Assembly (NCBI RefSeq): GCF_031851795.1
Contig: NZ_CP134696.1
Coordinates: 2,934,501 to 2,998,500 of the forward strand
DNA: 64,000 nt
Direction: 5' to 3'
Source of the DNA: Pontibacter sp. G13
GTDB taxonomy: Bacteria; Bacteroidota; Bacteroidia; J057
The position numbers and the translations under genes are program-made. Below the pieces are notes generated by a model. The model was not told the origin of the DNA. It saw only the letters and a program-made list of their open reading frames with translations, and made no database searches. Positions within the stretch are counted from its first letter, which is position 1. Each line of letters starts with the position of its first letter. Of the stretch, positions 20,350-29,282 are shown piece by piece.

Positions 20350-21003
20350 TCAGTGCTTTGGCCCATAGGCGAGGTCTCCCGCGTCTCCCAAACCGGGTAC
20401 GATGTAAGATTTGGCAGTCAGCTCCTTATCCACAGCACCGATAAAAACTTGGGATTGTGGAATGTTGCGACGTACGTATGCAATCCCTTCTTCAGACGCG
20501 ATCGCTCCTGCTATGAATAGGTTGCCGGGCTCTCCTAGTGCTTGTATCTGTTTGTAGGCTTCCACGAGGCTGCGACCCGTCGCGATCATCGGATCGATCA
20601 TGATCAAATCACGCCCTGTGATGGGAGGCACGGAGGTGTACTCGATTTTGATCACGAATTCGTTGCCACGCGTGATGTGTCTATAGGCAGAAATGAAGCC
20701 ATTGTCAGCACGGTCGAACATACGCAGAAATCCTTGATGCAAAGGCACTCCCGCCCGCAGCACTGACACCAAAATAGGCTGCTGCTCAAGGACTTTCACC
20801 TCAAGCTCTCCAAGTGGTGTGGTCGTCTCTTGAGTCGTAAATGAGAGGTGCTTGCTGATTTCATAGGCCATGATCTCTCCCATCCGCTCAAGATTGAACC
20901 TAAAACGGAGGCGGTCCTTCTGAATCTCCTCATCACGGAGTTCATGCAGGATGTTGTTGAGGTAGGATAGGCGGTTGCCTAGGATCGTAACGCTTGAATC
21001 CAT
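20350..21003 (-). CDS. upp: Uracil phosphoribosyltransferase
   Basis: Salvages uracil with PRPP to make UMP in the cytoplasm. The 217 residues carry the PRPP-binding loop LIMIDPMIATGRSL, the VLRAGVPLHQGF loop and the C-terminal uracil-binding segment YIVPGLGDAGDLAYG. The start is ATG at 21001-21003. The first 25 nt overlap the end of the upstream FemAB-like gene on the same strand, so translation is probably coupled, although the two functions have no evident link. Confidence 0.95.
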   Translation of the reverse strand: MDSSVTILGNRLSYLNNILHELRDEEIQKDRLRFRFNLERMGEIMAYEISKHLSFTTQETTTPLGELEVKVLEQQPILVSVLRAGVPLHQGFLRMFDRADNGFISAYRHITRGNEFVIKIEYTSVPPITGRDLIMIDPMIATGRSLVEAYKQIQALGEPGNLFIAGAIASEEGIAYVRRNIPQSQVFIGAVDKELTAKSYIVPGLGDAGDLAYGPKH

Positions 21004-21971
21004 TGGATCGGTTTGGGTAATTGATTTTTGCGAATGCGCAAATATGGAATGGGACTAGCCCCGAATTTCCTGAAAAAATGCTCGACTCCCTGAATCATAG
21101 ACCCTTCGAAGTCAAAAATGGAATCCCCTCGATGCCGTGCTTCCTCAATCTGATTCCACATCAAGGCCACCATCGCTCCCGGATGCCCGCCTTCCGGCAG
21201 GTACTGCCCCATGAGATACCAAGTCGTTCCCCCTTCGTGTGCGTACAACCCCGCTGCAAGCAATTGATGGTCGGCATCTCGCACTTCCACCACTTGCCCC
21301 AAGCCCGAACCAATCAGTCGGTTGGCCAATCGCTCCAGTGAATCACGCCCTTCAGGAACGCCAGCAAGCACATCGTGTCCAGATTCAACCTGCATATCAT
21401 ACAACCTCAAGAATCCTTCTGGGTTCTCAGCAGGCTGAATCAACCATTTCTGACGAACAGCATATTGCAAATTCCTTCGAAAAGGAGGAGCCAATCCAGC
21501 TCGTAATTCATCCAAATGACTTTGAAGATCTAGCTGGAAAGTATATCGGGTCAAAATTTCGCAACCATCCCAGACAAGTGGAATGACATAGGTCAAGTTC
21601 GGGGAAAACTGAAGATCTATCAATGCGACCTCCTGCCAATACTCACATAGCAATTTCAAGACCTCCGCCTCCAATGACAATTGCTTCCGGCGACTTCTGT
21701 CTGCCCTGTATTCGTGCAAAATCCCCAAATGCTGAATGAACGGTAATTGAAGCCAAGCCTTGAATCCCAACTTTTCCCTAGGCACAAAAGGCAAAGCGGC
21801 CACCCATCCCTGAGCATCCGAAACCACCCAAACCTGCCAGAGATTAGATACCGCATCCAAATAATCGTATCTGGCAAACACGGATCTTTGGGTGCTTCGT
21901 GCCACGAATGTGTCCCACTGAGAAGCGGAAAGCTCCGACCATTGAATGACTTGCGTCTGAAGTTTTGACAC
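20979..21971 (-). CDS. FemAB-like GNAT acyltransferase
   Basis: A 330-residue protein with the double-GNAT outline of the FemAB/FemX group. Visible features are the N-terminal WDTFVARSTQRSVFARYDYL, APPFRRNLQYAVRQKW (the FemAB-typical basic segment), LLAAGLYAHEGGTTWYLMGQ and DFEGSMIQGVEHFFRKFGA, the hallmark ending of this family. Such proteins transfer amino acids or acyl groups to cell-surface building blocks or polysaccharide precursors. Start is GTG at 21969-21971, nine nt after the deacetylase gene. Together with the deacetylase and the two Wzz-like genes upstream it suggests a surface-polysaccharide modification role; this is inference from context. Confidence 0.8.
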   Translation of the reverse strand: MSKLQTQVIQWSELSASQWDTFVARSTQRSVFARYDYLDAVSNLWQVWVVSDAQGWVAALPFVPREKLGFKAWLQLPFIQHLGILHEYRADRSRRKQLSLEAEVLKLLCEYWQEVALIDLQFSPNLTYVIPLVWDGCEILTRYTFQLDLQSHLDELRAGLAPPFRRNLQYAVRQKWLIQPAENPEGFLRLYDMQVESGHDVLAGVPEGRDSLERLANRLIGSGLGQVVEVRDADHQLLAAGLYAHEGGTTWYLMGQYLPEGGHPGAMVALMWNQIEEARHRGDSIFDFEGSMIQGVEHFFRKFGASPIPYLRIRKNQLPKPIQWIQALRS

Positions 21972-21980
21972 GTTTTGGGA

Positions 21981-23323
21981 TTATGCGTTCTGTACAATTT
22001 TGAGCATGTCCAGCATGGCAGGACGCCAGTGAACCCACTCTTCGGATTCGCTGAGGCTGTCGTTGTGAGCCAGCAAGGTAAACATTCCCCCATATTTCCG
22101 GGTGGTAGCCAATAAGCTTTCAACATGCTCCAAAGCTTGTTCGGGAGTCAGTCCCATATATTGCTGCAAGGTTCGATCCATGATCATGGTAGGCACCAAT
22201 TGGAGCGTGGTGGCTTTATTGGCCTGAAGATCAAACCAAGGGAAAGGCTCAGCCATGCCGTGCGGAAACCCTCCTTGCTCCACGAGGCATGGCGTGAAAT
22301 CATGCTCAATCCCGATATTGATCAAGCTTCTTCGCGTAGTTGGCAATTGGTATTTGAGGAAATGTTGCCGAGAAGCTTTGACTGGTTGCTGAATGATATC
22401 CGCAAGCTGATGCGTCTCTTGAGCGATCTGGGAGAAATTATTCGAAGAATCGTACCCCGGATGAATTCCCGTATGATATCCGGCCTTGCCTAGTCTTTCA
22501 ATCAGGGAACGATAGGCCCACACTTTCGCGTCATGCTTTCCGTCGAATTTCGAGTTCCGAGACAATAGAAAGAAAAACCATGTATGCTCGGGTGGACACG
22601 TTCGCTCTATGAAGGTAAACGTATCAAAAGGATCTTTTCCTACCGTTGCCGCTTGCCATCGTTCTCTCACCCGATCCTGATTTCCCTTCAACAAGTCTTT
22701 GGCAAATCCACCCATTTGCTCCACCCATCTCCGATGGCGGTACTTCCACGGATGGTCAATATCCCAAGTCAACCGGAATCGATAGGCTAGCTTTCGACGA
22801 GGCTTTAAGTCAGGGAAACGTGCTGAGAGTGCATCCGCAAGCATCTTGGCGTACACATGAACGAGCGGTAATCGATCCAACTGCCACGCTGGTGCCGCAA
22901 CTGTGGAAACCAGATATCGGTGATGCTGATCGCGTTGGTCATCCGTATAGGCAGCATATTCAGTGAGCAGGTAAAAAGACGCTGCAAATACATCGAAATC
23001 CAGATCCGTGGGTGTCGTGTGATGCATGATCCCCAGCTTAGGAACATCCCCTTGCTCACAGGGCAAATCCATCGGGACGACATCATTTCGCTCAAGCATC
23101 CCTAGGCTAGGAACCGAAAACCCGTGCGGATCAGTAATCGGTCCATAAGTGATCAATGGCAAATCCTGAGACGCCGGCAAGGTCTCAACCCATTGATAAT
23201 CCCAAAGGTCTCAACCCATTGATAATCCCATCCGCAAAGCTGGACAAGCACAATATTCAAGACATACTCAAGCCTTGGGGAAGGCTCGGGGGAGAATACC
23301 AGCAAGTCGGGACGATTCTGCAT
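21981..23323 (-). pseudogene. Polysaccharide deacetylase-like gene, frameshifted by a tandem duplication
   Basis: The intact downstream frame covers 21981-23180 but has only a TTG start. It holds the deacetylase-like parts: LTWDIDHPWKYRHR, HTGIHPGYDSSNNFSQIA, ASRQHFLKYQLP, IGIEHDFTPCL and the late LLAHNDSL. The natural N-terminus lies in another frame, from ATG 23321-23323 (MQNRPDLLVFSPEPSPRLEY through CGWDYQWVET). The two frames are separated by a perfect 26-bp direct tandem duplication (23179-23230). Removing one copy joins CGWDYQWVET directly to LPASQDLPL and gives an unbroken 438-residue protein: 1343 bp minus 26 is 1317 bp, exactly 439 codons. So it is inactive, or reversible by slippage, or an assembly error. 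Family role: removal of acyl groups from surface polysaccharides. Confidence 0.8.
23179..23230. repeat. 26-bp perfect tandem duplication, two copies
   Basis: The unit AAGGTCTCAACCCATTGATA plus six more bases occurs at 23179-23204 and again at 23205-23230 without mismatch. The period of 26 is not a multiple of three, so it shifts the reading frame of the deacetylase-like gene near its 5' end. Confidence 0.95.
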
Positions 23324-23417
23324 AGGACAAAAGAGTTGAGTATGCAAAACTAAGAAAAACCCCCATTCGGCTCACCAAACTCAGTTTTTCTTCCAGACGG
23401 TTGTCCAATACGCAAAA

Positions 23418-23456
23418 GCCAAGAGGCGGTCCCGAAGATCGAGACCGCCTCTTGGC
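23418..23456 (-). terminator. Terminator of the first Wzz-like gene
   Basis: GCCAAGAGGCGGTC (23418-23431) pairs perfectly with GACCGCCTCTTGGC (23443-23456), a 14-bp stem with an 11-nt loop. On the minus strand TTTTGCG follows, a short T-run. It ends the Wzz unit before the deacetylase gene. Confidence 0.8.
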
Positions 23457-23474
23457 ATATTGGGATACTTGTTG

Positions 23475-25634
23475 CTAAAGCGTCAAGTTTCGGATTTCCA
23501 CCTTGTTCAGAATCGCGCCTTGGACTTTATCTCCCAAGGACTCTAGATACAAGATAGAGCGGCGGTCTGCCGAATTGACACCTTTGTTGGCTGCGAATAC
23601 CGGAATGATCTTCTCGATGTATCGTTCCAATTCGCGGCTATCCGCATACTCGTTAAGGTGAGATCCTTCGAGCAAGATGATATCGTACTCGCGTTTCAAT
23701 TGCTCCAATAGTTCATTGAACATGTCTGAGGCAAAGATCTCAGAAGGAGAGTAATTTCCCCCTTCACAGCCAATCACATCTACCCCTTCAAACACCGAAC
23801 TTGAGATCAATGCTTTCCTTGGAAGCTCCTTGCTCAGGAAGCGCTCCAAAGATGGAGAAGCAGCCGTGATCTGGGTCAGGGAGTTGTTCTTGAAATTGGT
23901 ATCGATGATCAGTACGCGTTTCCCACTCAAGCTCAAGGAGTAAGCAAGCGACACCAACAGAGAAGTTTTTCCACTGCCAGATTTAGTACTGGTGATCATG
24001 ATGGTCTTAGCTCCTTCGGAAATCACTTCGAAGCGAATTTTGCGAAGAAGTTGCTTGTAGTTTTCCAGGCTTGGGTTTTTGTGGGTTTCACTGAAAAGTG
24101 CCACGAGATCCAAGTTGGTGGTATTCAATCGATTCAAAGGCCCGATCATGCTGAGTCCAGTCATATCGGTGAATCGAGATGGATATCGGATACTGGTATC
24201 GAGGTATTCGAGGAAAACGAACACAACGAGACACATCGAAAAGCTGATCAATCCAGCCAGAATAGTCAGCATGAAGGTTTTGGGAGGGGTTGGATGCTCC
24301 GGGGCCTGCACAAACGCCACTTGGCTGAGATGATGATCAGCCACGTTGTATGCATTGAGTTTGGCTTCATTGAGCTGATCCATCGCCTGCAAATACGCAT
24401 CTCTCGCAAGCTCTACATCTTGCACAAATGGAGATTTTGAGGAAGCTGAGGCCAATGATCCTGCGCTTCCGGCGATTCGGCCAAGCTCTTGATCGAGCGC
24501 CCTAACCATTTGCGTGGAGACCAATACATCAATTTCACGGTCGATTTTGTCTCTAATCAAGCTTTCGCGTTGCCCATTCAATCGCCCCATGCCCTTGATG
24601 ACCTCTTGGTACACCTCCGCTGTCAAATCACCTCGTACCTGCTTCAATGAGTCAGACATTCCTCGGGAGAAATCTGCGCGGACATATTGCCCGACCATTC
24701 GATTCAAGCTCTGTTGCAACAACAAGATCATGTTGTAATCCCGAGTGCCATTTGGGCTCAAATAGGACGCTCGCTCGCTACCGGGAAGATTGTTGCGGAT
24801 TTCTATCAACTCTCTCTCCGAACGGTAAAGGTCTTCGTACACGCGGTTGCGTTCACGCTCCAGTCGGTCGATTTTGTCCAGAACCCCCTGTACTACCGAA
24901 GAAACAACCGTCGTCTGGCTTCCATCTCGATTGCGCTCCCACATCTGAATCTTGTCATCCAAATCGCGGCGGTTCTGAGTGACCATGTTATTGTAGAATG
25001 CAATGGAGTTTCTGGCCTGCTCCGAACGGGCAAATGTGTAATATCTGATAAACTCTTGGCAGAGGTTATTGGCGACAAATGCGGACAAGTATGGATCTTC
25101 TGAACGGAATCGCACTTCGATGAGATCCGTGCCTGGAAGTCTCATTACCTCTAGATTTTCCAAGATGGCATCATGATCGTAAGCCATGAGTCCCAAAATC
25201 TCGGAGTGCTTCAAATCCAGATCGCCATTTCGCTCCATCGGTTTAAGCGAGTCAAGCTTGACCTGATAATGAGCAGCCGCCACACGGAGCTCCTCATCTT
25301 GGTAGCGAGTTTTAAGCTCTTCGAGGGATCTGAATGGCTGAGTTTTCTCCAAATCGTGGAGAATCAACTGATAGCTGACCAAATCCAGCACTTGTGGAGA
25401 CTGGATGACAGAGACCATCGTCTGAAAACGGGCCTCCACTTGGTATTCTGGTGCCGACTCCGAAAAGGACACGCCGCTACCTTCCACCAATCCCGTGGAA
25501 AGCTGGGCAGTCACCTCATAAGAAGGCGGTACTTTATTGGCGATCAAGAAGGTGGTGACCATCGCCACACTCACAATGGCAAGGATAAGCCACTTACGTC
25601 TCAGAAGGACGCGTAATAGATTGATTAGATCCAT
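23475..25634 (-). CDS. Wzz-type polysaccharide co-polymerase fused to a degenerate BY-kinase-like domain
   Basis: A 719-residue inner-membrane protein from the ATG at 25632-25634. It has an N-terminal membrane helix (about residues 15-33, WLILAIVSVAMVTTFLIA), a large periplasmic Wzz/coiled-coil region, a proline-rich PEHPTPPKTF segment and second membrane helix (LTILAGLISFSMCLVVFVFL), then a cytoplasmic P-loop domain. Walker A is intact (STKSGSGKTSLL, Lys556). Walker A' reads VLIIDTNFKN where IDxD is expected, and Walker B reads DIILLEGSHL where an aspartate is expected. The C-terminus (GAILNKVEIRNLTL) has no tyrosine cluster. So chain-length control is likely but tyrosine autophosphorylation is doubtful. 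It lies 52 nt after the second Wzz-like gene, probably in one operon. Confidence 0.85.
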   Translation of the reverse strand: MDLINLLRVLLRRKWLILAIVSVAMVTTFLIANKVPPSYEVTAQLSTGLVEGSGVSFSESAPEYQVEARFQTMVSVIQSPQVLDLVSYQLILHDLEKTQPFRSLEELKTRYQDEELRVAAAHYQVKLDSLKPMERNGDLDLKHSEILGLMAYDHDAILENLEVMRLPGTDLIEVRFRSEDPYLSAFVANNLCQEFIRYYTFARSEQARNSIAFYNNMVTQNRRDLDDKIQMWERNRDGSQTTVVSSVVQGVLDKIDRLERERNRVYEDLYRSERELIEIRNNLPGSERASYLSPNGTRDYNMILLLQQSLNRMVGQYVRADFSRGMSDSLKQVRGDLTAEVYQEVIKGMGRLNGQRESLIRDKIDREIDVLVSTQMVRALDQELGRIAGSAGSLASASSKSPFVQDVELARDAYLQAMDQLNEAKLNAYNVADHHLSQVAFVQAPEHPTPPKTFMLTILAGLISFSMCLVVFVFLEYLDTSIRYPSRFTDMTGLSMIGPLNRLNTTNLDLVALFSETHKNPSLENYKQLLRKIRFEVISEGAKTIMITSTKSGSGKTSLLVSLAYSLSLSGKRVLIIDTNFKNNSLTQITAASPSLERFLSKELPRKALISSSVFEGVDVIGCEGGNYSPSEIFASDMFNELLEQLKREYDIILLEGSHLNEYADSRELERYIEKIIPVFAANKGVNSADRRSILYLESLGDKVQGAILNKVEIRNLTL

Positions 25635-25686
25635 ACATTCCAATAATGGTCCGACAGCCTCAAATATCTAAAGGATTCCCCGCAAT

Positions 25687-26967
25687 TCAAGTATTTGGCT
25701 GTTTGAATCGGAAAAATCCCCACTGCAACAGACACACAAGCCAAAGGAGGAAACATCCTACAAAGGCCATCAATGACAGTGCAATACTTGTGCTAGGGTG
25801 AAAATGCCGGGCAGTAGCCATCCGAATTTGCCGCAATGATCCTTGGACCTGCTGCGACTTCATCTGGATAGTTTTCCACCGGGTAATGGCTTCGATATAT
25901 TCTTGTTCTACTCGATTGGCATCCTGCTCCACCGGCTTGAGCTGGTGGTGTTGCAAGGCCATGAGTTGATTCTTCTTTTCCTGTAGGGACTGGTTCACTT
26001 CTTCGAGTTGTGCCAATGTCCGTCCCAATTCAACCAACAGTGCTTCGCGATCCGGTGCCTGAGCCAATTGCCAAGAAGCTCGGTGAATCACAATGCCCTC
26101 AGTACTCGAAAACTGGGGATCATTCCGTAAGCGCACTCGAAGAGATTCCAGATGCTCAAGTAATTCGTCGCGATTCTGCTCAAGACCCTGAATCTCCAAA
26201 AATAGCTCGACGGTCTGCTCATCTCTCGATTCGGCCAATTGCTTTCTCGCTTGCTGAACCCTCAAGTTCTTCGTGGCAAGTTCAATTCGCTTTTGTTCGA
26301 GGAGCTTGGACAGAACTTCCATATTGGCCTCCACGCGTTCCTGCTCAATCTGCTGATAATAGGCGACGCTGAGTTGACCAAGACCGTTAGCCAAAAATGC
26401 TGCCAATCCCGGATTTACTCCTTCGGCAACAATTCTGATTTGCTGAGTCCCGGAAATTCTGTAGATGCGGATTCGCTGGCGTAGGGTCTCCGGGGTATAT
26501 CCCTGTCGATGGAGAATCTCCAATACCAAACTGTCTCCGGCAGAAGCGCCTAGGTTCACCTGTAGGTGGTCTAGTCGATCGCGAAGTGAATGCTTGATTT
26601 GGGTAAGGTCTTCGAAATCATACTGGGTGAAAATATCCGCCATGTCTCTGAATGGCTCCTCCGAACTCAAATCATGCTCCACCAAGGAGTAGGCCAATAG
26701 CCACAAAATTGGTTCAGAATCCAGCATTTCCTCCACCTCTACCAACCGGTTTTCTAGCACCAACATCGGTTCGGCAGACACTTCTCCACTCGGATCGAAT
26801 TCAGCTGTAGGCATAGTCACCTCCATCCAAACCTCCGCGCTGAAGGAGTCCTGAAAAACGTCAAATACCAAATAGAATATCCAGCCACACAGAATGGGGA
26901 CCGATAGCAGAATGCCCAGTTTGGCTAGGATATGGACTTGATATGTACGCTTGACGGGTGTTTCCAT
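25687..26967 (-). CDS. Second Wzz-like polysaccharide chain-length protein
   Basis: A 426-residue protein with two membrane segments: N-terminal (LAKLGILLSVPILCGWIFYL) and C-terminal (IALSLMAFVGCFLLWLVCLL). Between them is a periplasmic domain with long coiled coils (about residues 200-370, for example EVLSKLLEQKRIELATKNL). The segment RISGTQQIRIVAEGVNPGLA followed by AFLANGLGQLSVAYYQQ is the Wzz-type domain also seen in the neighbour. No kinase domain follows. Family knowledge: such proteins set the chain length or assist export of surface polysaccharides. No glycosyltransferases or Wza/Wzx/Wzy genes are in the window, so substrate is unknown. ATG at 26965-26967, first gene of the unit. Confidence 0.8.
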   Translation of the reverse strand: METPVKRTYQVHILAKLGILLSVPILCGWIFYLVFDVFQDSFSAEVWMEVTMPTAEFDPSGEVSAEPMLVLENRLVEVEEMLDSEPILWLLAYSLVEHDLSSEEPFRDMADIFTQYDFEDLTQIKHSLRDRLDHLQVNLGASAGDSLVLEILHRQGYTPETLRQRIRIYRISGTQQIRIVAEGVNPGLAAFLANGLGQLSVAYYQQIEQERVEANMEVLSKLLEQKRIELATKNLRVQQARKQLAESRDEQTVELFLEIQGLEQNRDELLEHLESLRVRLRNDPQFSSTEGIVIHRASWQLAQAPDREALLVELGRTLAQLEEVNQSLQEKKNQLMALQHHQLKPVEQDANRVEQEYIEAITRWKTIQMKSQQVQGSLRQIRMATARHFHPSTSIALSLMAFVGCFLLWLVCLLQWGFFRFKQPNT

Positions 26968-26987
26968 CTAGTTCCCATGATAGCCTA

Positions 26988-27017
26988 ATGCCTTTCGCTT
27001 CATCGAGCGAAAGGCAT
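26988..27017. promoter_or_regulatory. Perfect 12-bp hairpin in the leader of the Wzz unit
   Basis: ATGCCTTTCGCT (26988-26999) and AGCGAAAGGCAT (27006-27017) are perfectly complementary around a 6-nt loop. It sits 20 nt upstream of the second Wzz-like start. No T-run directly follows on either strand, so a plain terminator is unlikely; a leader structure or protein-binding site fits better. The rest of the 355-bp gap (26968-27322) shows nothing I can name. Confidence 0.55.
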
Positions 27018-27322
27018 CTTCGGCACATTTTTGCTGAATAGGGTAATACCCATTGAGACGAGGAGTCACGTTTCTCGAAAAATGACCGTCAAACAAAACT
27101 CCGTTTTGGTTCCTGTCTACAATGAACATTGACCTCCTTCAGATAGATCTTACACTGCCTAAATATAGCCTCCGCCTCCCTCCCAAAACAGGAAGGAGTC
27201 GCTAGCTGCCCATAGGTCAGGATTATCAGGCGAAATACGCACTCGAATGGATTCATTGCGAAATTTTGCCACTCTAGGCGCCAATTATCTAACGAGCTGA
27301 TTCTGAAAGAAATGACATTGAA

Positions 27323-28234
27323 TCACCCATTTACCCAAGCAGGAATGTGAGTACCCATCGTGGCAGTCCTCGCTCGATAAAGCGCCTGTATTTGTTGAGT
27401 CAACGTTCCTACTTCGCCAGTTCCAATGGTACGACCATCCAACTCCAGTACTGGGGACAATTCCCCCATCGTACCTGTGGTGAACATTTCATCAGCTGCG
27501 TGAAACTCAGAGAGGGAGATTCTGCGCTCCTCCAGCATAATTCCATTTGTCCGAGCGATCTCCATGACCAATTTTCGGGTGATCCCCGGTAGACATGCTT
27601 CAGGAAGGGGAGTCATCAATACGCCTTTCCGCACCATAAAGACATTGGTCGCATTGGTCTCCGACACAAATCCATCTCCGTCCAGCATCAAGGCGTCATC
27701 CACTCCTGCGAAGTTGGCTTCCACTTTGGCGAGAATATTATTGATGAGGTTGTTGTGGTGGATCTTTGAGTCGAGGTAATTCGGACCATTTCTGCGAATG
27801 GAAGAAGTGACCAATCGAATGCCCCCTTCATCGTAAATCGGGGGTTTCCACTCTGCCACGATGATCAGGGTTGCACCAAATTGATTCAGGCGAGGATCCA
27901 TACCCGAGGTCGTTTTCAATCCTCTGGACAAGGTCATCCGGATGTGGACACCATCGCGCATATCGTTGGCTTTGAGGGTATCGAAGATCGCCTGCTTGAT
28001 GAATTCGCGATCTGGCACATCGGTAAATGCCATGGCCTTGGCGGATGCATGAAGTCGATCGAGATGATCTTCGAGACAGAAGATTCGGCCGTCATAAACT
28101 CTGAGTCCCTCCCAGACGCCATCGCCTCCTTGGACGATTGAGTCGAAAACTGAGACCTTGGCTTCACTGCGGGGTAGGATCTCCCCCCCGACATAGATCT
28201 TGATATGCTCGTTTTTTGGATTGAAAGTCTGCAT
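27323..28234 (-). CDS. Class IV PLP aminotransferase (branched-chain / D-amino-acid type)
   Basis: A 303-residue PLP enzyme of fold type IV. It begins with the typical IYVGGEILPRSEAKVSVFDS and WEGLRVYDGRIFCLEDHLDR. The PLP lysine is in YLDSKIHHNNLINNI, the family glutamate motif is FVSETNATNVFMV, and the phosphate-binding FTTGTMGELSPVLELDGR comes late. These fit the branched-chain, D-amino-acid and aminodeoxychorismate lyase group; exact substrate cannot be read. It lies 17 nt downstream of a sulfotransferase-like gene, so the two form an operon. From memory, plant proteins called branched-chain aminotransferase-like fuse a P-loop domain to just such an aminotransferase, which supports a joint function. 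Confidence 0.88.
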   Translation of the reverse strand: MQTFNPKNEHIKIYVGGEILPRSEAKVSVFDSIVQGGDGVWEGLRVYDGRIFCLEDHLDRLHASAKAMAFTDVPDREFIKQAIFDTLKANDMRDGVHIRMTLSRGLKTTSGMDPRLNQFGATLIIVAEWKPPIYDEGGIRLVTSSIRRNGPNYLDSKIHHNNLINNILAKVEANFAGVDDALMLDGDGFVSETNATNVFMVRKGVLMTPLPEACLPGITRKLVMEIARTNGIMLEERRISLSEFHAADEMFTTGTMGELSPVLELDGRTIGTGEVGTLTQQIQALYRARTATMGTHIPAWVNG

Positions 28235-28251
28235 GATATTGAGTTTGGTAG

Positions 28252-28974
28252 CTAGGCTTTGATGGAAGCTTCAAAAAGAGGTTGGTAAAATGCTAAAGCG
28301 GATTGTTCCAATTCCTTGAGGTGCTCTGGAACTTGTTGCGTCTTGGGCTGATAAGGCTGGAATCCTTCAGATCGATGCACGTTTTCGTACCACCAAGGTG
28401 CCCAGACACCGTCCTCCGGCCTTGGCCCGGGATTCCACGAGACCATCCCATCATCCGGTTCAAGCCCCAAAGCAATGCACATTCTGCGGAGCATTCCGAC
28501 AGGATCTTTGAGCAGTTCGCTGCCATCCACCACAATCGGGGTATGCCCGCGATCCAGCAGGTATTGGTACAATTCAAACTGGCGCTGAATGCCAATATCC
28601 TGAAGCGTGGGAGATGGGATCACTTTGGAAAATGAGCAAATGACATCCGTGGGGTTTCGGATGAGAAAAAGGTTTTCCGATTGTTCCAACCAAGATTCCG
28701 GCAATTCCACCATGTGGTGAGCCATCTGTTTGAGGTACAAAACGGGGTGGTCGCAAGGATCGCGGAGCGTCTGCTCCATGACTTGCGTACCATCTTGATT
28801 CATTTGGGCAAGTATCAATTCCCTGCCGGGATGGTCCAGCCCAGTTACCCGGAGGTAATGAGCATACAACGGCTCGTCCACGACGCGGGTATCAGATCTT
28901 TGCGCAAAGGCATACATCAGGGCCGTGGAGACATTCCGAGGTCCTGACCATGAGCTGATTCGCTTGGTCGTCAT
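28252..28974 (-). CDS. Sulfotransferase-like P-loop protein
   Basis: A 240-residue protein. The N-terminal ISSWSGPRNVSTALMYAFAQ is the nucleotide (PAPS-type) phosphate loop of sulfotransferase-fold proteins, and LFLIRNPTDVICSFSKV is the second, 3'-phosphate-binding motif. The C-terminal part is rich in Trp and Pro (NPGPRPEDGVWAPWWYENVH). Family knowledge: the fold transfers sulfuryl groups or serves in nucleotide-dependent reactions; the true reaction here is not known. ATG at 28972-28974. It is the first gene of a two-gene unit with the class IV aminotransferase. Confidence 0.78.
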   Translation of the reverse strand: MTTKRISSWSGPRNVSTALMYAFAQRSDTRVVDEPLYAHYLRVTGLDHPGRELILAQMNQDGTQVMEQTLRDPCDHPVLYLKQMAHHMVELPESWLEQSENLFLIRNPTDVICSFSKVIPSPTLQDIGIQRQFELYQYLLDRGHTPIVVDGSELLKDPVGMLRRMCIALGLEPDDGMVSWNPGPRPEDGVWAPWWYENVHRSEGFQPYQPKTQQVPEHLKELEQSALAFYQPLFEASIKA

Positions 28975-29245
28975 CAGTCAATTTGTGACGGTAGAGGATG
29001 AAATGGGTGGGCGGGACGTTGCAATTGGGGAAGATCAAATATAACAGGATAGACGGGATATCCCTACAAACAGAAAAAAATCTAGCCAAGTGATTTCTGG
29101 AAAAATGAAAACCTGAACCCTTGAAATTACCACGATATAGTAGAATTGACTATTCCGAATCACACAGCTCATTTGGGAGTCCATACCGTTTATTAGGTCA
29201 AACATGCCATTCATATAATTAGGCTACACCTTCGTGTAGTGTAGA
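28975..29245. other. AT-rich gap upstream of the candidate small RNA
   Basis: The first part of a 680-bp stretch without a protein gene. A small hairpin, CTACAC with GTGTAG around CTTC (about 29224-29239), lies just upstream of the promoter-like boxes. Nothing else recognised. Confidence 0.4.
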
Positions 29246-29276
29246 TTGGTCAGCAGGCTCCCAGCCCCTATGTTTG
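29246..29276 (+). promoter_or_regulatory. Promoter for a short transcript
   Basis: TTG (29246-29248), 20 nt, then TATGTTTG (29269-29276): an exact match to the Bacteroidota TAnnTTTG box with normal spacing. Nothing coding follows within the next 370 nt on the plus strand, but a hairpin terminator does. Confidence 0.6.
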
Positions 29277-29282
29277 TATTGT

